DNA of 38,216 bases, taken from an uncultured Paracoccaceae bacterium (GTDB lineage: Bacteria > Pseudomonadota > Alphaproteobacteria > Rhodobacterales > Rhodobacteraceae). Positions within the stretch are counted from its first letter, which is position 1. Each line of letters starts with the position of its first letter. The DNA lies in assembly GCA_937995865.1 (NCBI GenBank), contig CALKJA010000159.1:1-38216 (forward strand). The letters are read 5' to 3'. Positions 34,189 to 38,216 of this stretch are shown piece by piece. A model generated the notes under the pieces. That model did not search any database. It saw nothing but the letters and a program-made list of their open reading frames with translations, and was not told the origin of the DNA. A program made the position numbers and the translations under genes.

Positions 34189-34628
34189 GTCAGTCTCGCA
34201 ATTGTTGAAAGCGTTGCGAGGGCACAGCCAAAGTCGCCAAACCCGGCCTCAGCGCCGCCATATTCCTTTAGCGTGATCGAAAAGACGATCACGCGAGGCG
34301 CACCATCGGCCTCCAGTTCGCTCTTGGTCTCGTCGATCTTGAGGATCACCCAATCGCCCAAGACAATGCCACCATAGCGCACCAAGAGCACCAGAGGCTT
34401 GCCGCGATCCGGCCTGGGCACGCATGAGATCGAGCTGGCCATATCAGCCTGTCCAGTAGGCAGGATTTCACCTGAGAGGGTGATCTGATCGGCACCAGAC
34501 CCCACGAATTGCTGGCCAGGCTTGCGCCCGATCCGGTCTTTCTGTTTCCAGCGATAGGTCGAAACCCGCTTGAGCTTTTGATAAGCGGCAGTATCCAGCA
34601 TGAACGGATAAGCGCCGAGCATCATCAT
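34185..34628 (-). CDS. Phage tail protein gpU
   Basis: P2-like gpU caps the tail tube. The frame is intact, with LGAYPFMLDTAAYQKLKR and YRWKQKDRIGRKPGQQFVG typical of the family. The family's middle RYGGIVLGDWVILKIDE and late ITLKEYGG segments follow. The track starts at a TTG at 34640, but one of the ATGs at 34628, 34625 or 34622 is more likely; TAAGG lies upstream of them. This gives about 146-148 residues against 159 in P2. Its stop overlaps the gpX ATG (ATGA). It is one of the few undamaged genes of the remnant, but without head and tail-tube genes it has no visible role. Confidence 0.82.
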   Translation of the reverse strand: MMMLGAYPFMLDTAAYQKLKRVSTYRWKQKDRIGRKPGQQFVGSGADQITLSGEILPTGQADMASSISCVPRPDRGKPLVLLVRYGGIVLGDWVILKIDETKSELEADGAPRVIVFSITLKEYGGAEAGFGDFGCALATLSTIARLT

Positions 34629-34636
34629 CACCTTAG

Positions 34637-35488
34637 TCAAGCAAAAAGCCCCCTAAGATCGCCCTGTGCGCGATCGCGGGCATCGCTCAGCTCGGCGCGC
34701 ACGGTTACCCGAACCTTATCAAGATCGACACCACCCTCAAAGGCCAAAGGCATGTTGTATCGGGGCGAGAAGGTAATCGGGCCACGCTGAGTGACCGAGC
34801 CACCAGCCGCCGCCACCGTTGCTATCGCGGGCATGGGCGCACCCGTGATCCCATAAAGGCTAATGCCGCTCACCGGATCGCGGGTGCGCGTGGCCATGTC
34901 GAGCATGTTGCGCAAGGCGCGGTTGTGGGCGATGAAGCCGCCCTCGGTGCGATACTCCAGCTCTGGGCCTTCCTCGCCCGTGAGAAGCCAGCCAGACCGA
35001 AAGGCTCCGCCCTTGGCTTTGGCTTGAATTGGGGGGCCGTCGGTGTTGGCGACAGGTGCACCGCCGGGCAGGCTGCGCAAAGATGCCGAGAGCCGCGCCA
35101 CCTTGTCCAAGGCCGCATCCACCAAGGCGGTGTTGATCTCTGGCGTGGGCTCGGTCAGTGAGAGAATCTGGAGCGCCTGGCCGAGCTCATCGGACCTGGC
35201 GCGGGCATCCTTTAGCTCGGCCTCGGCTAGCTCCAGATCGGCGGTGAGCGCGCGGATTTCATCCTGATACGGCTTGGCCATCACAGCGGTCATTGGACCC
35301 TGACCGAGAGTGGCAATTCCAGATTGCGCCTCGGCGATCTGGGCGTTGATGTCAGAGATACCCAGCTCCAGCTCCTTGATATGCACAGGGGTGAGCAATG
35401 GCCCAGCCGCCGCCACATTGTCGATAACCCGCGCCGCATCCTGATGATGGGATGGCAAGGCGTCAAAGCCTGCCCCCCCCTGAAACAC
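34637..35488 (-). pseudogene. Phage tail tape measure protein, C-terminal fragment fused to muA remnant
   Basis: The last 280 or so residues of a tape-measure protein, which sets tail length. A helical stretch with coiled-coil character (ELGISDINAQIAEAQSG, LELAEAELKDARARSDELG) is followed by the family-typical KAKGGAFRSGWLLTGEEGPEL region and a Gly/Ala-rich, beta-like end. A full gene would be several hundred residues longer. The GTG at 35488 is only the first start codon after the deletion junction and is not a true start. A run of eight G on the coding strand (35473-35480) lies at the junction. The stop precedes gpU closely, as in P2-type tail operons. Confidence 0.8.
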
Positions 35489-35489
35489 T

Positions 35490-36864
35490 GGGCGCGGCCA
35501 CCCACGATGCCTGGCTTGCCTTTCGCGTTGTATGGCATCGAGCGCACAACCGCCTCGCGGCCATTGGCAACGCGCTTAGCGACATTGGGATCACCGTCGA
35601 GATCAAAGACTTTGAGCCCGCCCTGGGTGAGCTTTGAGAGCTGGGTGAAACCGCCGATCATGGCATACCAGAGAATACTCTGACCCGTTGTCGAGATAGA
35701 GCATCTCTGGGAGGCCCCACTCATCGACCATCGCCTCAAAGCTCTGGGCCACATGCTCGCGCCGGATACTTTCTCCAGGATCGCAAAGCACAAACGTCAT
35801 ATGGATTTCATTGGTGGCCACATCATACCAGGCAATCGCCTGAGGATAGTCCACTGTGCCATCCTCGCGGCGCATCATGATGTTCACGGGGTGAACGTCA
35901 CCCACGACAATCCGGCGCGGCAATAGAGTGGAGTAGTCACGCCGGATCGAGGGCATATAGTTGTCCTGGAACACCGCGTTATTTTTGTCCTTGATCGCGA
36001 GGAGCGCATATTCGCGATGCCGATCCCCTGGCGGCGGTTCACGTTGCAAAGGCCGAACTGGGTGCCCTTGGCGTTGGTGTCGCCACACCGGCCCAACTCC
36101 AGCGCATCAAAGGCCAGCACGTTAAGGCCTCGGCTCATCTCAATCAGGCGGGTAGTGGATTTCTTGGTGATCGTGCGCGAGCCGCGCTCACCCGCCGCTC
36201 AAAGGGATTGGATATAGGTGGTCAGCTCATCGCTGATCTCGGCATGCTTGGCCGTATCGAAATGCGCCTCAAAGAACGTATCCTCGGCGCGGGTGACCTT
36301 TTGGCGCTTGGCACCAATGTCGGTGCGCGTCTTGCGCATAGGACCATTGTGGCCGGATGCTTCATAGTCGCGCACCCAGTCATAGAGGGTTTGTTTGGTG
36401 ATCAACTTGCGCTTACCAGTCGGGACCCGATGGGGTGTTTCAGCGATCTTTTCGATCATGGCCGCGCGCTCGGCTGATCCTTTGGGCAGATCGGTAGCTG
36501 GCCGGATCACGTCACTACGCCAGATCGAGGTTGCGCTGGAAAGTCGCATCTAGTTGGTGCGCTTGATCAGCCACCAATACGGTTTTGCCGGTCTCTGGGT
36601 CGAGCTTTTCGTGCAGATCGATGCCATGCTGGGCGTACCAGCGATCTTTTAGGTGAGAAGGGAATTGATCGGCATGGGCCAGCAGGATTTTTCCACCTTG
36701 CCCTGAGCTTGATGCGACCGACTTAATCAAAAGGTCGGTGTCAAACCAGCGCCCAGCTTTCAGAGCTTTTGCAACCCGGATTGGCTACGATTGTAGAGCT
36801 CCATCAACTGCTTGCTGGTGAACCATCTATCGGGGTGGTTTGGTCGGTTGTTTTGCATCTGCAT
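35490..36864 (-). pseudogene. MuA-type transposase, multiply broken and 3'-truncated
   Basis: The DDE transposase of a Mu-like phage, recovered only by joining frames. The start is near ATG 36864: PDRWFTSKQLMELYNRSQSG is the N-terminal winged-helix region. Lesions follow: a frameshift in an A run at about 36768; a frameshift near 36520; TGA at 36199-36201 where Trp is expected (SLWAAG); a frameshift between about 36000 and 36050; and a 1-base insertion near 35670, directly after the second catalytic aspartate. The first catalytic Asp is in VVGDVHPV and the second in YLDNGSEYS. After the last shift, YAMIGGFTQLSKL and PYNAKGKPG continue the family. The final acidic residue is not visible, and the frame then runs into tape-measure sequence at about 35490. 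Confidence 0.85.
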
Positions 36865-36914
36865 CTTGCAATACTAAACCAACGTTATTCTTAGCATCAA
36901 AATTATCGCCCATC

Positions 36915-37214
36915 TTACCCGTCTCGCTGGTCTCCCAGCATGACGCCGCGAATTTGGGCGGATGTAACGCGGTCCATCATCTCAATGGCGCGAGTGCGGG
37001 TCTCAATGACTTTCCCCATACCGCCAGCGAGCATGATGCTATCTCCCAACGCATCCGCCAAAGCCTCAAAGGCTTGCTTGTCGCTTAGGTGGAAACCCAA
37101 CTTGCTCCGAAAAAGCTCATCAATTTGAAATCGCAGAACGGTCGCGACTTCGCACGACGCCTCAGGATGCAGAGCCGCAGTTTCGGATCGGCGTGATTTT
37201 TCAACGATTTTCAT
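36915..37214 (-). CDS. Small phage protein of unknown function
   Basis: A 99-residue ORF with an ATG at 37214 and AAGGGA about 6 bases upstream. It looks intact. The protein is mixed-charge and probably helical (FQIDELFRSKLGFHLSDKQAFEALADALG), with a Gly-rich segment, LAGGMGK, and no known motif that I can recognise. It lies between a zinc-ribbon pseudogene and muA. It is likely an early gene of the Mu-like phage. A very small ORF (36821-36913, MGDNFDAKNNVG) follows but overlaps the muA start in another frame and is not listed as a gene. Confidence 0.6.
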   Translation of the reverse strand: MKIVEKSRRSETAALHPEASCEVATVLRFQIDELFRSKLGFHLSDKQAFEALADALGDSIMLAGGMGKVIETRTRAIEMMDRVTSAQIRGVMLGDQRDG

Positions 37215-37225
37215 GGAAGTCCCTT

Positions 37226-37738
37226 TCAGACTGCGCCATTAAAGATAGCGCTCGCCCCTGAGCAGCACTTGGCGCACATTCTCTGGCGCTCCCTCGCTCA
37301 TGAATTGGTCACGGCATGTCATGCACCGGCGGCGCTTACGGCGCGCCTGGCGCTCCAGCGTGTCGCGCTTGTTCTCGGCCTGAGCCACCGGCCCAAGCCC
37401 CCAGACCTCGACACCGTCCCTGGTGACGACAGCCAGCGCGCCAAAGCGGTCAACCTCAATAACTGCCGTCTTGCTGAGCCGTCGCAACCATGCGCCATGA
37501 TCTTGGATAGCATGGTGGTATAGGCTCGCTGGACGATCCGGTTCACGGCCTCGATTTGGTGGGGCTGAGCGCCCGTGCCAGCATAGATGCCCATCATATC
37601 GCAAAAGGCCTCAGCCAGCGCGAGGAGCGTTTCCTCATAGGTAGGCGCGCGGCCAAGGGATGCCTTGAGGGTCTCGATCGTAGCCATATGGCCCTCAAAC
37701 GCTGCGCTTTGGATATGCTCAGGAACGTGTCTCATCAT
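37226..37738 (-). pseudogene. Phage early protein(s) with a zinc ribbon, frameshifted
   Basis: The frame opens at ATG 37738 (MRHVPEHIQSAAFEGHMATIETLKASLG, then AEAFCDMMGIYAGTGAQPHQIEAVNRIVQRAYTTMLSKI). Near 37490 the likely continuation changes frame: WLRRLSKTAVIEVDRFGALAVV and ERQARRKRRRCMTCRDQFMSEG. Near 37275 it changes again, to give MCAKCCSGASAIFNGAV and a TGA at 37226. The CMTC and CAKC pairs would form a zinc ribbon but are now in different frames. This could be one gene with two frameshifts, or two adjacent genes of which the second is broken. The ATG overlaps the upstream stop (ATGATGA). Function unknown. Confidence 0.55.
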
Positions 37739-38167
37739 CCGCACTCCCGCTTAAACGCTTCCCGCATCAGGATGTTGGAAGGCTCGGTGAGTTGGTTGCC
37801 CGCAAAGCGCAGCACCACGGCTGCGTCTGGGTCTGTGATTTTCATCAACAGGGCCAGCAGAGTTGGCCTTCTCTTTGTCTGACAGGCCTTTGAGGGCCTC
37901 CTCAGCAGCATGGCGCTCAATGCCGGTGCGGTAAACTACAGCCACCACCTCATCGCCAGCGCCCTTGACCAGCTTACGGATCACCGTCTGGCCTTGATTG
38001 CCTGAGCTATAACCCTTGAGCGCGCTACGTGCCGCCGCTGGGTTAACATCATTCTCTCGGCACCAGACCTCAAAGGACACCCCGCTGGCCCAGAAAGGAC
38101 CGAGGACCACCTCATGGAGGATCGTGCCTGATTGGAAGTTTTGAACATTCTTGCGACAGTGCCTCAC
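37735..38167 (-). pseudogene. Phage protein, possible DNA-binding regulator, frameshifted
   Basis: Two reading frames join naturally. The first reads LHEVVLGPFWASGVSFEVWCREN and NPAAARSALKGYSSGNQGQTV, a helix-turn-helix-like region, and ends with LSDKEKAN. An apparent 1-base insertion near 37860 then moves the likely continuation, LLALLMKITDPDAAVVLRFAG and NILMREAFKRECG, into the next frame. It ends at TGA 37735-37737, overlapping the next gene's ATG. The start is unclear: GTG at 38167, or ATG at 38186 in yet another frame, which would need one more shift. I do not recognise the family; regulator is a guess from the helix-turn-helix-like region. Confidence 0.5.
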
Positions 38168-38176
38168 TGTTGAGGC
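38161..38176. promoter_or_regulatory. Small palindrome at the start of the phage early genes
   Basis: GCCTCA-CTGT-TGAGGC is a perfect 6-bp inverted repeat with a 4-base centre, at the 5' end of the first visible phage gene and next to A/T-rich sequence (38180-38216). It could be a repressor site or a small hairpin. Confidence 0.35.
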
Positions 38177-38216
38177 TGTTCTTCATAAATAGATGTAGTC
38201 TTTTTGCTAAATAATA

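Larger units (their letters stand above)
32994..38216 (-). mobile_element. Degenerate Mu-like prophage remnant, extends past the window
   Basis: A run of phage genes on the minus strand: small early genes, a MuA-type transposase, and P2-like tail genes (tape measure end, gpU, gpX, gpD). A normal Mu-like genome is roughly 35-40 kb. Here muA is fused directly to the tape measure gene, so most of the lysis, head and tail genes are gone. Nearly every gene is damaged by frameshift, stop or deletion. The tail-side boundary is close to degP, at about 32990-33040; the early side is not reached. Confidence 0.88.

Noticed and set aside
1-38216. Riboswitches, tRNAs, CRISPR arrays
   Set aside because: I looked at the intergenic regions, including those before thiamine diphosphokinase and purA, and saw no THI box or purine-type core, no cloverleaf and no regularly spaced direct repeats.

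Overview
The window looks like the chromosome of a marine alphaproteobacterium in the Rhodobacterales (Roseobacter group). The basis is gene content and order: phaC-phaP-phaR, rpiA-gor-hflK-hflC-DUF2065-degP, secG-pyrG and purA-DUF2842, with protein wording typical of that group. The genus cannot be fixed from the sequence. I see no rRNA, tRNA, CRISPR array or complete insertion sequence.

Layout. 1-2395 (+): polyhydroxyalkanoate storage genes, namely the 3' part of the synthase phaC, the phasin phaP and the repressor phaR, with a PhaR-type operator before phaP. 2457-3809 (-): an RhlE-like DEAD-box RNA helicase with a strong hairpin in its leader. 4106-13872 (-): an amine or amino-acid uptake and catabolism cluster. 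Read 5' to 3' it encodes an ABC ATPase, a periplasmic binding protein, two permeases, a glutamine-synthetase-like ligase, a glutamine amidotransferase, a second ligase, a FAD oxidoreductase and a class III aminotransferase. It resembles gamma-glutamyl-amine (Puu-like) pathways, but its transporter is of the polar amino acid type and the substrate is unknown. 13952-17529 (-): a PhnD-like cytoplasmic protein, two TerB paralogues flanking a DUF1330 protein, and pyrG, all tightly packed. 17681-20246: secG, a small membrane protein, purA and a DUF2842 protein. 20322-22577 (-): a 751-residue acidic protein with conserved ends and a long low-complexity middle. 22750-25754: thiamine diphosphokinase, an EamA transporter whose 3' end overlaps it, and L-serine ammonia-lyase. 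25880-32972 (+): a three-EF-hand exported protein, then rpiA, gor, hflK, hflC, a DUF2065 protein and degP, which concern carbon and redox metabolism and envelope quality control.

32994-38216 (-) is a wrecked Mu-like prophage. A MuA-type transposase with several frameshifts and a nonsense codon is joined by a large internal deletion to the end of a tape-measure gene. After that come gpU, a gpX gene damaged by an internal deletion, and a gpD gene with two in-frame stops. Upstream of muA are small early-type phage genes, most of them frameshifted. The adjacent chromosomal genes are clean, so these lesions look like true decay and not poor sequence quality.

I did not find a clearly new defence or mobile system. 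The observations most worth following are the amine cluster with its undefined substrate, a permease that seems to start at an ATT codon, the TerB-DUF1330-TerB block with a PhnD-like protein, the acidic 751-residue protein, and the architecture of the collapsed prophage.
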